A DNA stretch of 64,000 bases from Streptomyces endocoffeicus (GCF_016741935.1 NZ_JAERRG010000005.1:1-64000), one strand, 5' to 3'. Positions 33,650 to 42,657 are shown, numbered from the stretch's first letter. Notes: generated from the sequence alone by a model not told the origin. Program-made: numbers and translations.

Positions 33650-33745
33650 GGACGGCGTGAGCGTCTTGGGACAGTGGCGGCGTGAGTGCCTTGAGACAGC
33701 GGCGGCGTGAGTGCCTTGAGACAGGGGCGGCGTGAGCGTCTTGAG
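33650..33745. repeat. 25-bp tandem array between the AraC gene and the cupin gene
   Basis: Three adjoining 25-bp units start at 33671, 33696 and 33721 (ACAG-GGCGGCGTGAG-G-CTTGAG with two to four differences), preceded by a degraded copy. The array ends 65 bases upstream of the cupin start in a 258-base divergent region. Confidence 0.9.
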
Positions 33746-33810
33746 AAGGGCGTGCGGCCTACGGGCTATCCTCGACGGGCCCGGACGGACGTGTGAGAGC
33801 GGGGAACGAC

Positions 33811-34257
33811 ATGGCCACGACCCGACGGCCCGCGACGGCCGAATGGCTCGGTCTCGAGCCCCATCCCGAGGGCGGCTGGTACCGGGAGACCTGGCGCAGC
33901 GATGTCACGGTGCGGCCACCGGGGTACGACGGCGAGCGCGCGACCGCCACGGCGATCTACTTCCTGCTGACTCCCGGTGAGGAGTCCCGCTGGCATGTGG
34001 TGCGCTCGGTCGAGTTGTGGCTGTGGCACAGCGGCGGCCCGCTGCGGCTCCGGCTCGGCGGTACGGGCGACACCCCGGAGGCGGCCCCGACGGAGGTGCT
34101 CCTGGGCCCCGATGTCGCCTCCGGCCAGCGCCCTCAGATCGTCATCCCGCCGGGCGTCTGGCAGGCGGCCCGTCCGGAGACGGACGAGGAGGTCCTGGTG
34201 AGTTGTGTGGTCTCGCCGGGATTCGACTTCGCCGACTTCCGGCTGCTGGAGGACTGA
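33811..34257 (+). CDS. Cupin-like DUF985 protein
   Basis: The 148-residue protein shows the DUF985/cupin_5 pattern: LGLEPHPEGGWYRETWRS, AIYFLLTPGEESRWHVVRSV and IVIPPGVWQAARP. These proteins fold as a cupin barrel and their activity is unknown. GGGGAA lies 5 bases before the ATG at 33811. Confidence 0.88.
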   Translation: MATTRRPATAEWLGLEPHPEGGWYRETWRSDVTVRPPGYDGERATATAIYFLLTPGEESRWHVVRSVELWLWHSGGPLRLRLGGTGDTPEAAPTEVLLGPDVASGQRPQIVIPPGVWQAARPETDEEVLVSCVVSPGFDFADFRLLED

Positions 34258-34297
34258 CCGTCCATCCCCGGAACGGGCCCCAAAAGGCACAAAAGGC

Positions 34298-34337
34298 AGG
34301 AGCCCCGCCTCCCCGCCAGGCGGGGAGCAGGGCTCCT
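34298..34337. terminator. Double-stem hairpin between the cupin and cold-shock genes
   Basis: Outer arms AGGAGCCC (34298-34305) and GGGCTCCT (34330-34337) enclose an inner perfect stem of CTCCCCGCC (34309-34317) with GGCGGGGAG (34319-34327). It serves two convergent genes. Confidence 0.85.
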
Positions 34338-34354
34338 TGGGTGGTGCTGCTTGA

Positions 34355-34558
34355 TCAGACGGCGCTGACGTTCTCCGCCTGCGGACCCTTCGGGCCCTGA
34401 GTGACGTCGAAGGTCACGGCCTGGTTCTCCTCAAGAGAACGGAAGCCGGTCGCGTTGATCGCGGAGTAGTGAACGAAGACATCGGGGCCGCCGCCGTCTT
34501 GGGCGATGAAGCCGAAGCCCTTCTCGGCGTTGAACCACTTGACGGTTCCGGTAGCCAT
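34355..34558 (-). CDS. Cold-shock protein, CspA family
   Basis: The 67-residue protein is a single cold-shock domain with the RNP motifs KGFGFI and VFVHYSAI. It binds single-stranded RNA and DNA and acts as an RNA chaperone. It is adjacent to mqnA, as in other Streptomyces. The long leader upstream holds a 9-bp hairpin. Confidence 0.95.
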   Translation of the reverse strand: MATGTVKWFNAEKGFGFIAQDGGGPDVFVHYSAINATGFRSLEENQAVTFDVTQGPKGPQAENVSAV

Positions 34559-34622
34559 AAGCCCTCCTTGGGCCAAAGGGTTGCCCTGCTCCAGAACCTG
34601 CAAGAAGTCTGAAAACTACAAA

Positions 34623-34649
34623 AGCCTGCGGTTACATGCTCCGCAGGCT
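34623..34649 (-). promoter_or_regulatory. Hairpin in the cold-shock gene leader
   Basis: AGCCTGCGG (34623-34631) pairs with CCGCAGGCT (34641-34649) over a 9-base loop, about 65 bases upstream of the start codon in an unusually AT-rich stretch. Structured leaders control cold-shock mRNAs in many bacteria; here the role is inferred. The rest of the 302-base divergent gap to mqnA shows nothing else I can name. Confidence 0.5.
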
Positions 34650-34860
34650 CTGTACTGCAAGGAAACCAAACTGCAACTTGCGGCGAGCCTAGCACGCTCC
34701 GTGTGCGCGAGGAAAGAGCCGAAGATCACGAAAACGAGGGGTTTCCCGGGCCTCTGAGGTGGATAAGATCGCAGGTCGAGCGCTTACGCGCCAGTCAGCA
34801 CAAGGCCGGCGGAGCACCCCGCCGCCATTACCCGGGGCGAGCGGGGCTAGCCTCCGAGAC

Positions 34861-35772
34861 GTGGACAATTCACCGAGTTCCCCCTCGCGGAGTACACAGG
34901 ACGCCTCGGAAAGCCTCAGACCGCCCGGCGGCCATCGGCTGAGTCGGCCAAAAGTGGGGCACATCCAGTACCTCAATTGCATGCCGTTGTACTGGGGCCT
35001 CGCCAGGACCGGATCCCTCCTGGATTTCGACCTCACCAAGGCATCTCCCGACGCCCTGAACGACCTGCTGGTCCGCGGCGATCTCGACATCGGCCCGATC
35101 AGCCTGGTGGAGTATCTGCGCAATGCCGACGATCTCGTCGCGCTCCCGGACATCGCGGTGGGCTGTGACGGGCCCGTCATGTCCTGCGTGATCGTCTCGC
35201 AGCTGCCGCTGGAGCAGCTGAACGGGGCGCGCGTCGCACTCGGTTCCGCCTCGCGCACCTCCGTACGCCTGGCCCAACTGCTGCTCGCCGAGCGGTACGG
35301 ACTCGCCCCCGACTACTACACCTGCCCGCCCGACCTCAGCCTGATGATGCAGGAGGCCGAGGCGGCGGTGCTGATCGGCGATGCCGCGCTGCGGGCCAAT
35401 CTCCATGACGCGCCCCGGCTGGGACTGCGGGTCCACGATCTGGGCCAGATGTGGAAGGAGTGGACCGGACTCCCCTTCGTCTTCGCGGTGTGGGCCGCCC
35501 GCCGCGAGTATCTGGAGCGGGAGCCGGAGATCGTCCGGCAGGTCCACGAGGCGTTCCTGTCCTCGCGGAACCTCTCCCTGGAGGAGGTCGGCAAGGTCGC
35601 CGAGCAGGCGGCGCGCTGGGAGCAGCTCGAGGCGTCGGTGCTGGAGCGCTACTTCACCACCCTCGACTTCAGCCTCGGCCAGGCGCAGTTGGAGGGCATC
35701 GCGGAGTTCGCCCGCCGTACGGGGCCGACGACCGGATACCCCGCGGACGTCCGGGTCGAGCTGCTGAGCTGA
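34861..35772 (+). CDS. mqnA: Chorismate dehydratase
   Basis: The 303-residue protein has the MqnA pattern VGHIQYLNCMPLYWGLARTG, LLVRGDLDIGPISLVEYLRN, GSASRTSVRLAQLLLAERYG and EWTGLPFVFAVWAARREY, a periplasmic-binding-protein-like fold. It removes water from chorismate to give 3-[(1-carboxyvinyl)oxy]benzoate, the first step of the futalosine pathway, used next by MqnE. The GTG at 34861 (protein starting VDNSP) fits the family length; the frame is open further upstream, but those starts would add unconserved residues. Confidence 0.95.
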   Translation: MDNSPSSPSRSTQDASESLRPPGGHRLSRPKVGHIQYLNCMPLYWGLARTGSLLDFDLTKASPDALNDLLVRGDLDIGPISLVEYLRNADDLVALPDIAVGCDGPVMSCVIVSQLPLEQLNGARVALGSASRTSVRLAQLLLAERYGLAPDYYTCPPDLSLMMQEAEAAVLIGDAALRANLHDAPRLGLRVHDLGQMWKEWTGLPFVFAVWAARREYLEREPEIVRQVHEAFLSSRNLSLEEVGKVAEQAARWEQLEASVLERYFTTLDFSLGQAQLEGIAEFARRTGPTTGYPADVRVELLS

Positions 35773-35852
35773 CCTTCCCGACCGCACGACCTGCGGTGGA
35801 TGGCCGTAACACCCCCTAAGCTGGACCGGCGCACGCAGGGGGAGGCAACGCG

Positions 35853-37652
35853 ATGGATCCGCTGGGAGCGGACGATCCGCAGGTCATCGGCGCCTATCGG
35901 CTGCTCGGTCGGCTCGGTTCGGGCGGTATGGGCCGGGTTTTTGTGGGCCGCAGCGCGGGCGGGCGCACGGTCGCGGTGAAGGTCGTGCACGCCCATTACG
36001 CGCTGGACGAGGAGTTCCGCGCCCGTTTCCGGCGCGAGGTCGACGCCGCGCGCCGGGTCGGCGGTGCCTTCACCGCGCCGGTCCTGGACGCCGACCCGGA
36101 AGCACGCATTCCGTGGGTGGCCACCGGCTATGTGGCGGGCCCTCCGCTCAACCAGGCCGTGTCCGACGAGGGGCCGCTGCCCGAGTCGTCGGTGCGGGCG
36201 CTGGGCGCGGGGCTCGCCGAGGCGCTGGCCGCGGTGCACGCCCTCGGCCTGGTCCACCGTGACGTCAAGCCGTCCAATGTGCTGCTCGCGCTCGACGGTC
36301 CGCGGCTGATCGACTTCGGCATCGCCCGGGCCACCGAGGGCACGGTGTCGCTGACCTCGACCGGCGCCTCCATCGGCTCGCCCGGCTATATGGCGCCCGA
36401 GCAGATCCTGGGCGAGAACGTCGAGGGCGCGGCCGATGTCTTCTCGCTCGGCGCGGTGCTGGCGTACGCGGCGACCGGTGAACCGCCGTTCCCGGGCGAC
36501 ACCTCGGCCGCGCTGCTGTACAAGGTGGTGCACGACGAGCCCCGGTTCGGCCGCGAACTGACCGGGGAGCTGCGCGATCTGGTCGCCGCGTGCCTCGCCA
36601 AGAACCCGGCCGACCGCCCCACCCCCGAGCAGATCGTGCGGCGCCTCGCCCCGGAGGACGGCGCCTCGGGGCTGGCGCGGCCGGGCTGGCTGCCGGGGGC
36701 GCTGGTCGAGCGGGTGAGCCGGCAGGTGGTGGAGCTGCTCGACCTGGAGGCGGAGGCCGTGGCCCCGCCGTCCGCGCCCGAGCCGTCCGATGCCCGGCCG
36801 TCCGCCGCCGGGCCGTCCATCACGGCATCGCCCGCCGCCGGGCCGTCCGTCGTGGAGTCGCCCGCCGCCGGGCGCTCCGACGCCGCACCGTCCGCCGAGG
36901 ACCGCCCGACCCCGCCGCCCACCCCGGCCCTGGGCCCGGCCCCGGCGGCGCCCGTGCTGGGCGCCTTCGGCCCGCCCGACCCGTCGTACGTCGGCGGGCC
37001 GCGGGGGAAGGACCAGTCCGCCGCCCATCCGCTCCCCGCCCCGCCGTCGTCGAGGCCGGGCGGCGGCCGCAGTGTCTCGCTCTCCGCCGCCGTCGGCGGT
37101 AAGAAGCGCCCCAAGGCGCTGAGCTGCACGCTGGTGCTGTCCGTCGCGGGCGCGCTGGCCGCCGCGACGACCGCCGCCGTGCTCTTCCGGGTGCTCCCCG
37201 GCGGCTCCGACGACAGTGCCGACCAGAACGCCGGCAGCAATCCCCGTCCGTCCGCCACGGAACAGGAGCCGGGAGCCGGGGACACCGGCTCCGAAAAGGG
37301 CGATGTGCCCAAGAAGTTCATCGGCACCTGGCAGGGCGATCTGACCTCCGACTCGGGCATCCCGGTGGGCACCCTGACCATCACCTTCCGGCAGGGGCGC
37401 ACCGGGCAGGACGTCGCCAGTGGCCGGGTCAAGCTGTCGGTGCTGCGCTGCGACAGCACCTGGAAGCTGGTCTCGGCGGCCCCGAAACAACTCCACCTCG
37501 ACGCGCGCCTCAAGGGCTCCGAGCCCCAGCAGGGGTGCAGCGACGCCTCGACGGACGAGCAGTTCATCCTGACCTCCGACGGGACGATCAGCTACAAGGC
37601 GAAGGACAAACAGGCGGGTGATCCGACGGGCACCCTCCGCAAGCTCAAATGA
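35853..37652 (+). CDS. Membrane Ser/Thr protein kinase, PknB-like
   Basis: The 599-residue protein has an N-terminal Hanks-type kinase domain: glycine loop LGSGGMGRVFVG, VAVKVV lysine, catalytic VHRDVKPSNVLL, DFGIAR, and SPGYMAPEQ. After residue 270 there is a long Pro/Ala/Ser linker with repeated ASPAAGPS-type units, one membrane helix near residue 430, and an extracellular domain of about 150 residues (FIGTWQGDLTSDSGIPVGT) containing two Cys. GGGGGAGG precedes the ATG. It lies between mqnA and mqnC, so it may sense an envelope or respiratory signal; the ligand is unknown. Confidence 0.93.
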   Translation: MDPLGADDPQVIGAYRLLGRLGSGGMGRVFVGRSAGGRTVAVKVVHAHYALDEEFRARFRREVDAARRVGGAFTAPVLDADPEARIPWVATGYVAGPPLNQAVSDEGPLPESSVRALGAGLAEALAAVHALGLVHRDVKPSNVLLALDGPRLIDFGIARATEGTVSLTSTGASIGSPGYMAPEQILGENVEGAADVFSLGAVLAYAATGEPPFPGDTSAALLYKVVHDEPRFGRELTGELRDLVAACLAKNPADRPTPEQIVRRLAPEDGASGLARPGWLPGALVERVSRQVVELLDLEAEAVAPPSAPEPSDARPSAAGPSITASPAAGPSVVESPAAGRSDAAPSAEDRPTPPPTPALGPAPAAPVLGAFGPPDPSYVGGPRGKDQSAAHPLPAPPSSRPGGGRSVSLSAAVGGKKRPKALSCTLVLSVAGALAAATTAAVLFRVLPGGSDDSADQNAGSNPRPSATEQEPGAGDTGSEKGDVPKKFIGTWQGDLTSDSGIPVGTLTITFRQGRTGQDVASGRVKLSVLRCDSTWKLVSAAPKQLHLDARLKGSEPQQGCSDASTDEQFILTSDGTISYKAKDKQAGDPTGTLRKLK

Positions 37653-37801
37653 GCGCGGAGCGACGGGTGCGGCGGGTACAGAGCGACGGGTGCCGCGGGT
37701 AACAGGGGTTACAGGTGTGCCTGACACGTACTCGTACGGGCGTACAGGCCCTGGCGTAGGCTGGGTCGGTCCACCCATAAACCACCGAAAGGTACGCCCC
37801 G

Positions 37802-39001
37802 GTGACCGCAAACGCAGAGGTGCAGGCACTCCTCGACCGCGCCGCCGACGGGGGTCGGATCACCCCGCAAGAGGCGCTCGACCTTTACCGCTCGGCTCCG
37901 CTGCACGCACTGGGGGCCGCGGCCGACGCGGTCCGGCGCCGTCGCTACGCGGGCACCGAGCACATCGCGACGTACATCATCGAACGGAACATCAACTACA
38001 CCAACGTCTGCGTGACGGCGTGCAAGTTCTGCGCCTTCTACGCCCCTCCGAAGGACACCGCGAAGGGCTGGACCCGCGACCTCGACGACATCCTGCGCCG
38101 CTGCGCGGAGACCGTCGAGCTGGGCGGCACGCAGATCATGTTCCAGGGCGGCCACCACCCGGACTACGGGGTGGAGTACTACGAGAAGCACTTCTCGGCG
38201 ATCAAGCAGGCGTTCCCGCAGCTGGTGATCCACTCGCTGGGGGCGTCCGAGGTCGACCACATGGCGCGGATCTCGGGCGTCTCGGCCGAGGAGGCCATCC
38301 GCCGCATCCACGCGGCCGGTCTCGACTCCTTCGCGGGCGCGGGCGCCGAGCTGCTGCCCGAGCGGCCGCGCAAGGCGATCGCGCCGCTGAAGGAGTCCGG
38401 TGAGCGCTGGCTGGAGATCATGGAGATCGCCCACAACCTCGGTGTGGAGTCCACCTCCACCATGCTGATGGGCACCGGCGAGACCAACGCCGAGCGGATC
38501 GAGCACATCCGCATGATCCGCGACGTACAGGACCGGACGGGCGGCTTCCGCGCCTTCATCCCGTACACCTACCAGCCCGAGAACAACCATCTGAAGGGCC
38601 AGACGCAGGCCACCGTCTTCGAGTACCTGCGGATGATCGCCATCGCCAGGCTCTTCCTCGACAACGTGGCGCACATCCAGGGCTCCTGGCTGACCGTCGG
38701 CAAGGAGGCCGGCCAGCTGGCCCTGCACTACGGGGCGGACGACCTCGGCTCGGTGATGCTGGAGGAGAACGTGGTCTCCTCGGCGGGCGCCCGCCACCGG
38801 TCCAACCGGATGGAGCTGCTCCACCTCATCCGCGCCGCCGGACGGATCCCCGCGCAGCGCGCCACGACGTACGAGCACCTGGTGGTGCACGACGACCCGG
38901 CGAACGACCCGGTCGACGACCACGTCGTCTCGCACCTGTCCTCGACGGCGATCGAGGGTGGCACCGCCCACCCCGAGCTGACGGTGATCCAGGCGTCCTG
39001 A
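37802..39001 (+). CDS. mqnC: Cyclic dehypoxanthinyl futalosine synthase (radical SAM)
   Basis: The 399-residue enzyme has the radical SAM motif C70-x3-C74-x2-C77 in NVCVTACKFCAFY, then IMFQGGHHPDYGVEYYE, FAGAGAELLPERPR and YTYQPENNHLKG. It cyclises dehypoxanthine futalosine to the fused ring. GTG start 37802 with GAAAGG upstream. Its stop overlaps the next start by one base, so the downstream gene is translationally linked. Confidence 0.95.
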   Translation: MTANAEVQALLDRAADGGRITPQEALDLYRSAPLHALGAAADAVRRRRYAGTEHIATYIIERNINYTNVCVTACKFCAFYAPPKDTAKGWTRDLDDILRRCAETVELGGTQIMFQGGHHPDYGVEYYEKHFSAIKQAFPQLVIHSLGASEVDHMARISGVSAEEAIRRIHAAGLDSFAGAGAELLPERPRKAIAPLKESGERWLEIMEIAHNLGVESTSTMLMGTGETNAERIEHIRMIRDVQDRTGGFRAFIPYTYQPENNHLKGQTQATVFEYLRMIAIARLFLDNVAHIQGSWLTVGKEAGQLALHYGADDLGSVMLEENVVSSAGARHRSNRMELLHLIRAAGRIPAQRATTYEHLVVHDDPANDPVDDHVVSHLSSTAIEGGTAHPELTVIQAS

Positions 39002-39450
39002 TGCTCACGCTCCACGCGGCGCCCGTCGTCCGGGTCACCCCCGGCGACGCGGCGCCGCTGCACGACGCCGCCGTCGCGGTCGACGGCGACCGCATCGCGG
39101 CCATCGGCCCCCTGGCGGAGCTGCGCGAGACCTATCCGCGGGCCCGGGTGCGGGAGTGGCCCGGGGAGCTCGGCCCGGCCCTGGTCCACGAGGGCCCGGT
39201 GCCGGACGCGCCCAGCCCGCGGGAGCGGATCCACGCCCTGCTGCGGCGGGGCGCGACCGCCGTCCTCGCCCACCACCTCGGCGACGCCGAGCTGCGCGCG
39301 GCCGCCCACCGGGGCGGCATCGCCGTCCTGGACCGGCCGCGCCCGCCCGCCCTCGCCCCGGCGGGCCGCGCCGACCTGGCCGTCTTCGACGCGGACGGCG
39401 CCTGCCTGGCCACCGTGGTGGCGGGGCGGCTGGTGCACCGGCGCCGCTGA
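39001..39450 (+). CDS. Imidazolonepropionase-like protein lacking the amidohydrolase barrel
   Basis: The 149-residue protein resembles only the two ends of an amidohydrolase. The N-terminal part (HAAPVVRVTPGDAAPLHDAA, VDGDRIAAIGPLAEL) and the C-terminal part (GRADLAVFDADGACLATVVAGRLVHRR) form the small beta-sandwich of such enzymes. The TIM barrel with its HxH and other metal ligands is missing, and about 70 residues with HHLGDAELRAAAHRGGIAVL replace it. It overlaps mqnC by one base. No activity can be assigned; a structural or regulatory role in the pathway is possible. Confidence 0.8.
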   Translation: MLTLHAAPVVRVTPGDAAPLHDAAVAVDGDRIAAIGPLAELRETYPRARVREWPGELGPALVHEGPVPDAPSPRERIHALLRRGATAVLAHHLGDAELRAAAHRGGIAVLDRPRPPALAPAGRADLAVFDADGACLATVVAGRLVHRRR

Positions 39451-39504
39451 GGCACGCCGGGCCCCGGGCGGGAGCGCGGGGCCCGCGAGGTGAACAATGG
39501 GGGC

Positions 39505-40197
39505 GTGAGCCGAGCATCCCTGGACAAGCAGCCGCACGAAGTCGCCGCCATGTTCGACGACGTGGCGGCCAAATACGACCTCACCAACGATGTGCTGTCG
39601 CTCGGGCAGGCCCGGCTGTGGCGCAAGGCCGTCGCCCGGGCCGTGGCCGCGCGCCCCGGTGAGCGGGTGCTGGACCTCGCAGCCGGTACGGGGACCTCGT
39701 CGCTGCCGTTCCGGGAGGCGGGCGCGTATGTGGTGCCGTGCGACTTCTCGCTCGGGATGCTGCGCGAGGGCAAGAAGCGCCATCCCGGGCTGCCGCTGAC
39801 GGCGGGCGACGCGACCCGGCTGCCCTTCGCGGACGGGGTCTTCGACGCCGTCACCATCTCCTTCGGGCTGCGGAACGTCCAGGACACGCGGGGGGCGCTG
39901 GGCGAGATGCTGCGGGTGACCCGGTCCGGCGGACGGGTCGTCATCTGCGAGTTCAGCCACCCCACATGGCAGCCGTTCCGCACGGTCTACACCGAGTACC
40001 TGATGCGCGCCCTGCCGCCGATCGCGACATCGGTCAGCAGCAACCCGGACGCGTATGTCTACCTCGCCGAGTCCATCCGCGCCTGGCCGGACCAGCCCGG
40101 TCTCGCCGCCCGGCTGCGGTCGGCGGGCTGGGAGCGCCCGGCCTGGCGCAACCTCACCGGCGGCGTGGTGGCCCTCCACCGGGCGTACAAGCCGTAA
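39505..40197 (+). CDS. menG: Demethylmenaquinone methyltransferase
   Basis: The 230-residue SAM methyltransferase has the UbiE/MenG pattern: VAAMFDDVAAKYDLTNDVLS, the SAM loop VLDLAAGTGTSSLPF, FGLRNVQDTRGALGEMLRV and FSHPTWQPFRTVY. It methylates demethylmenaquinone, the last ring step. The GTG at 39505 (protein start SRASLDKQP) fits the family; a GTG five codons upstream is possible. No clean ribosome site. Confidence 0.95.
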   Translation: MSRASLDKQPHEVAAMFDDVAAKYDLTNDVLSLGQARLWRKAVARAVAARPGERVLDLAAGTGTSSLPFREAGAYVVPCDFSLGMLREGKKRHPGLPLTAGDATRLPFADGVFDAVTISFGLRNVQDTRGALGEMLRVTRSGGRVVICEFSHPTWQPFRTVYTEYLMRALPPIATSVSSNPDAYVYLAESIRAWPDQPGLAARLRSAGWERPAWRNLTGGVVALHRAYKP

Positions 40198-40254
40198 GAC
40201 GGCCGGTAACCGGGACACAAGCCGTATGGCGGCCGTACGAGCCGTAAGGCGGCC
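40187..40254. repeat. Three imperfect copies of a 20-bp unit including the menG stop
   Basis: ACAAGCCGTAAGACGGCC at 40187 contains the last codons and TAA stop of menG. ACAAGCCGTATGGCGGCC at 40217 and ACGAGCCGTAAGGCGGCC at 40237 are copies downstream. Spacing is 30 and 20 bases. Confidence 0.9.
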
Positions 40255-40398
40255 ATGGGCGGTCCCGGGCCGGTCCACGGGGGACGGCAGCGGGGGGACG
40301 GCCCTTCGCGAATGCCGGAGTGCGGCCCCCCATAGACTGCAGCTGTCCAGTGCCCGGCGCGACCGGCACACCGTTACCGAGGCTTGGGGAGACCCCGC

Positions 40399-41709
40399 GT
40401 GAGCGAGACCGCACCCATCGAGAGCGCGTCCTCCGGGATCTCGGAGCGCGGCGCCGATGTGATCGTCGTCGGCGCCGGACCGGCCGGCTCCACCACCGCG
40501 TACTACCTCGCCAAGGCGGGGCTGGATGTGCTGCTGCTGGAGAAGACGGCCTTTCCGCGCGAGAAGGTGTGCGGTGACGGCCTGACTCCGCGCGCCACCA
40601 AGCAGCTCGTGTCCATGGGCATCGACATCTCCGAGGAGGCGGGCTGGCTGCGCAACCGGGGCCTGCGGATCATCGCCGGCGGGGTGCGGCTCCAGCTCGA
40701 CTGGCCGGAACTGGCCGCGTACCCCGACTACGGCCTGGTCCGTAAGCGCGACGACTTCGACGAGCAGCTGGCGCGGCAGGCGCAGAAGGCCGGGGCCCGG
40801 CTGTACGAGCGCTGCACCGTGGGCGCCCCGATCATCGACGGGCGCACCGGCCGGATCACCGGGGTCGAGGCCAAGCTGGGCGAGGAGAAGACGCCCGTCA
40901 CCTTCCACGCGCCCCTGGTGGTCGCCGCCGACGGCAACTCCACCCGGCTCTCGCTCGCCATGGGGCTGCACCGCCGCGAGGACCGTCCGATGGGCGTGGC
41001 CGTGCGGACGTACTTCACCTCGCCCCGCCATGACGACGACTACCTGGAGTCCTGGCTGGAGTTGTGGGACCGGCGCGGCGCCGAGGACCGGCTGCTGCCC
41101 GGCTACGGCTGGATCTTCGGCATGGGCGACGGCACGAGCAATGTGGGCCTGGGCGTCCTCAACACCTCGTCCTCCTTCAAGGAGCTCGACTGGCGCGAGG
41201 TCCTCAAGGCGTGGTGCGCCTCGATGCCGGAGGACTGGGGCTACACCCCGGAGAACATGACCGGCCCGATCCGCGGCGCCGCGCTCCCCATGGCCTTCAA
41301 CCGCCAGCCGCACTACACCCGCGGGCTGCTGCTCGTCGGGGACGCGGGCGGCATGGTCAACCCGTTCAACGGGGAGGGCATCGCCTATGCGATGGAATCC
41401 GGGCAGATCGCCGCGGACGTGATCGTCCAGGCCCATGCCCGCGCCACCGCCTCCCAGCGCGAACTGGCCCTCCAGCGCTACCCGAAGGTCCTCAAGGACA
41501 CCTACGGCGGCTACTACACGCTGGGCCGGGCGTTCGTGAAGCTGATCGGCAACCCGAAGGTCATGAAGCTGGCGGCGCAGCGCGGGCTGACCCATCCGAT
41601 GCTGATGCGGTTCACGCTCAAGCTGCTGGCGAATCTGACCGATCCGACGGGCGGCGACGCCATGGACCGCATCATCAACGGCCTGACCAAGGTCACCCCA
41701 CGCGCCTGA
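40399..41709 (+). CDS. Geranylgeranyl reductase family flavoprotein, menaquinone reductase-like
   Basis: The 436-residue FAD enzyme has VIVVGAGPAGSTTAYYLAKA, the family motif PREKVCGDGLTPRA, and LLLVGDAGGMVNPFNGEGIA. Close relatives (MenJ type) saturate one double bond of the menaquinone isoprenoid chain, and its place next to menG supports this over a lipid role. GTG 40399 has GGGGAG 8 bases upstream. It ends close to a Streptomyces intergenic repeat. Confidence 0.88.
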   Translation: MSETAPIESASSGISERGADVIVVGAGPAGSTTAYYLAKAGLDVLLLEKTAFPREKVCGDGLTPRATKQLVSMGIDISEEAGWLRNRGLRIIAGGVRLQLDWPELAAYPDYGLVRKRDDFDEQLARQAQKAGARLYERCTVGAPIIDGRTGRITGVEAKLGEEKTPVTFHAPLVVAADGNSTRLSLAMGLHRREDRPMGVAVRTYFTSPRHDDDYLESWLELWDRRGAEDRLLPGYGWIFGMGDGTSNVGLGVLNTSSSFKELDWREVLKAWCASMPEDWGYTPENMTGPIRGAALPMAFNRQPHYTRGLLLVGDAGGMVNPFNGEGIAYAMESGQIAADVIVQAHARATASQRELALQRYPKVLKDTYGGYYTLGRAFVKLIGNPKVMKLAAQRGLTHPMLMRFTLKLLANLTDPTGGDAMDRIINGLTKVTPRA

Positions 41710-41747
41710 CGGCGGTAAGGGCCTCGGCCCGACCGAAGGGCGGCGGG

Positions 41748-41850
41748 CGCCCCGAAGGGGCGCGGGGCTGTATCAATTTGCGGCTCCGCCGCGGGGCGCG
41801 ACCAGCCACGACGCCGCCGCACCCAACCGACAACCCATCGCGGCAGGACG
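41748..41850. repeat. Streptomyces-type intergenic repeat with small hairpin
   Basis: The stretch CCGAAGGGGCGCGGGGCTGT, then GCGGCTCCGCCGCGG and CGCGACCAGCCACGACG, matches a dispersed intergenic element common in Streptomyces genomes. GCGGC-TCC-GCCGC forms a hairpin at its centre. It lies between convergent genes, where it can end transcription. Confidence 0.75.
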
Positions 41851-41874
41851 TATTGGGCACCCCCAGCGGAGCGC

Positions 41875-42657
41875 TTACGCTCCGGGGCCGCCGCTCGCTA
41901 TGACGCCGAACGGCGCCCGGCCCGCATCCGTCAGCCAGGCCATCCGGCCGATCCCCTCGGCCGACATGGCCGGCATCAGCACCGAACCGCCCAGGTCCTG
42001 CCCCCTGGCCACCACCGCGTCGCAGTCCGTCACCTCGAAGTACGGCAGCCACTGCGGCGGTGTCGAATGCCCCTCCTGGAGCTGGGCGACGCCGCCGAAG
42101 GAGCCCTCCCGGCCGGCGCCGGACGTCATCAGCACCGTGTACGCCCCGCCGGGGAAGGACATCTCCTCGGTGTCCCAGCCGAAGATCTTGCGGTAGAAGG
42201 CGAGGTCCTTGGCGGGATCGGGGGAGTGCAGCTCGGTCCAGCACAGGGTGCCGGGGTCGGTGACCGCGTCCAGTCCCGCCGTCCTGCCGGGCTGCCAGAC
42301 GGCGAAGCGGGCGCCGCCGGGGTCGGTGAACTGGGCCATCCGCCCTTCTTCGAAGACGTCGAACGGAGCGAGCCGCACCGTGCCGCCCGCCTGCTCGACG
42401 GTCTTGGCGGTCGCCTCGGCGTCGGCGGTGTGGAAGTACGGCGTCCAGGCGGAGCGCGCGCCCTCCTCGGTGAGCGGCCCGACGGCCGCGACGGTCTTCC
42501 GGTCCAGGGTGAAGAAGCCGTACCCGCCCGCTTCGGGGCCTGCCGACTCGAAGCGCCAGCCCAGCAGGGAGCCGTAGAAGGCCACGGCCGCTTCGGTGTC
42601 GGGGGCGCCCAGATCGAGCCAGTTGGGGGCGCCGGGGACGTAATCGGTGGTGAGCAT
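41875..42657 (-). CDS. VOC family (glyoxalase-like) protein, two domains
   Basis: The 260-residue protein has two VOC half-modules: one from PNWLDLGAPDTEAAVAFYGS with FTDPGGARFAVWQP, and one from LCWTELHSPDPAKDLAFYRK with LTDAGRAPFGVIAS. It resembles bleomycin-resistance and dioxygenase folds, but no specific substrate is evident. GGAG lies 6 bases before the ATG at 42657. Confidence 0.9.
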   Translation of the reverse strand: MLTTDYVPGAPNWLDLGAPDTEAAVAFYGSLLGWRFESAGPEAGGYGFFTLDRKTVAAVGPLTEEGARSAWTPYFHTADAEATAKTVEQAGGTVRLAPFDVFEEGRMAQFTDPGGARFAVWQPGRTAGLDAVTDPGTLCWTELHSPDPAKDLAFYRKIFGWDTEEMSFPGGAYTVLMTSGAGREGSFGGVAQLQEGHSTPPQWLPYFEVTDCDAVVARGQDLGGSVLMPAMSAEGIGRMAWLTDAGRAPFGVIASGGPGA

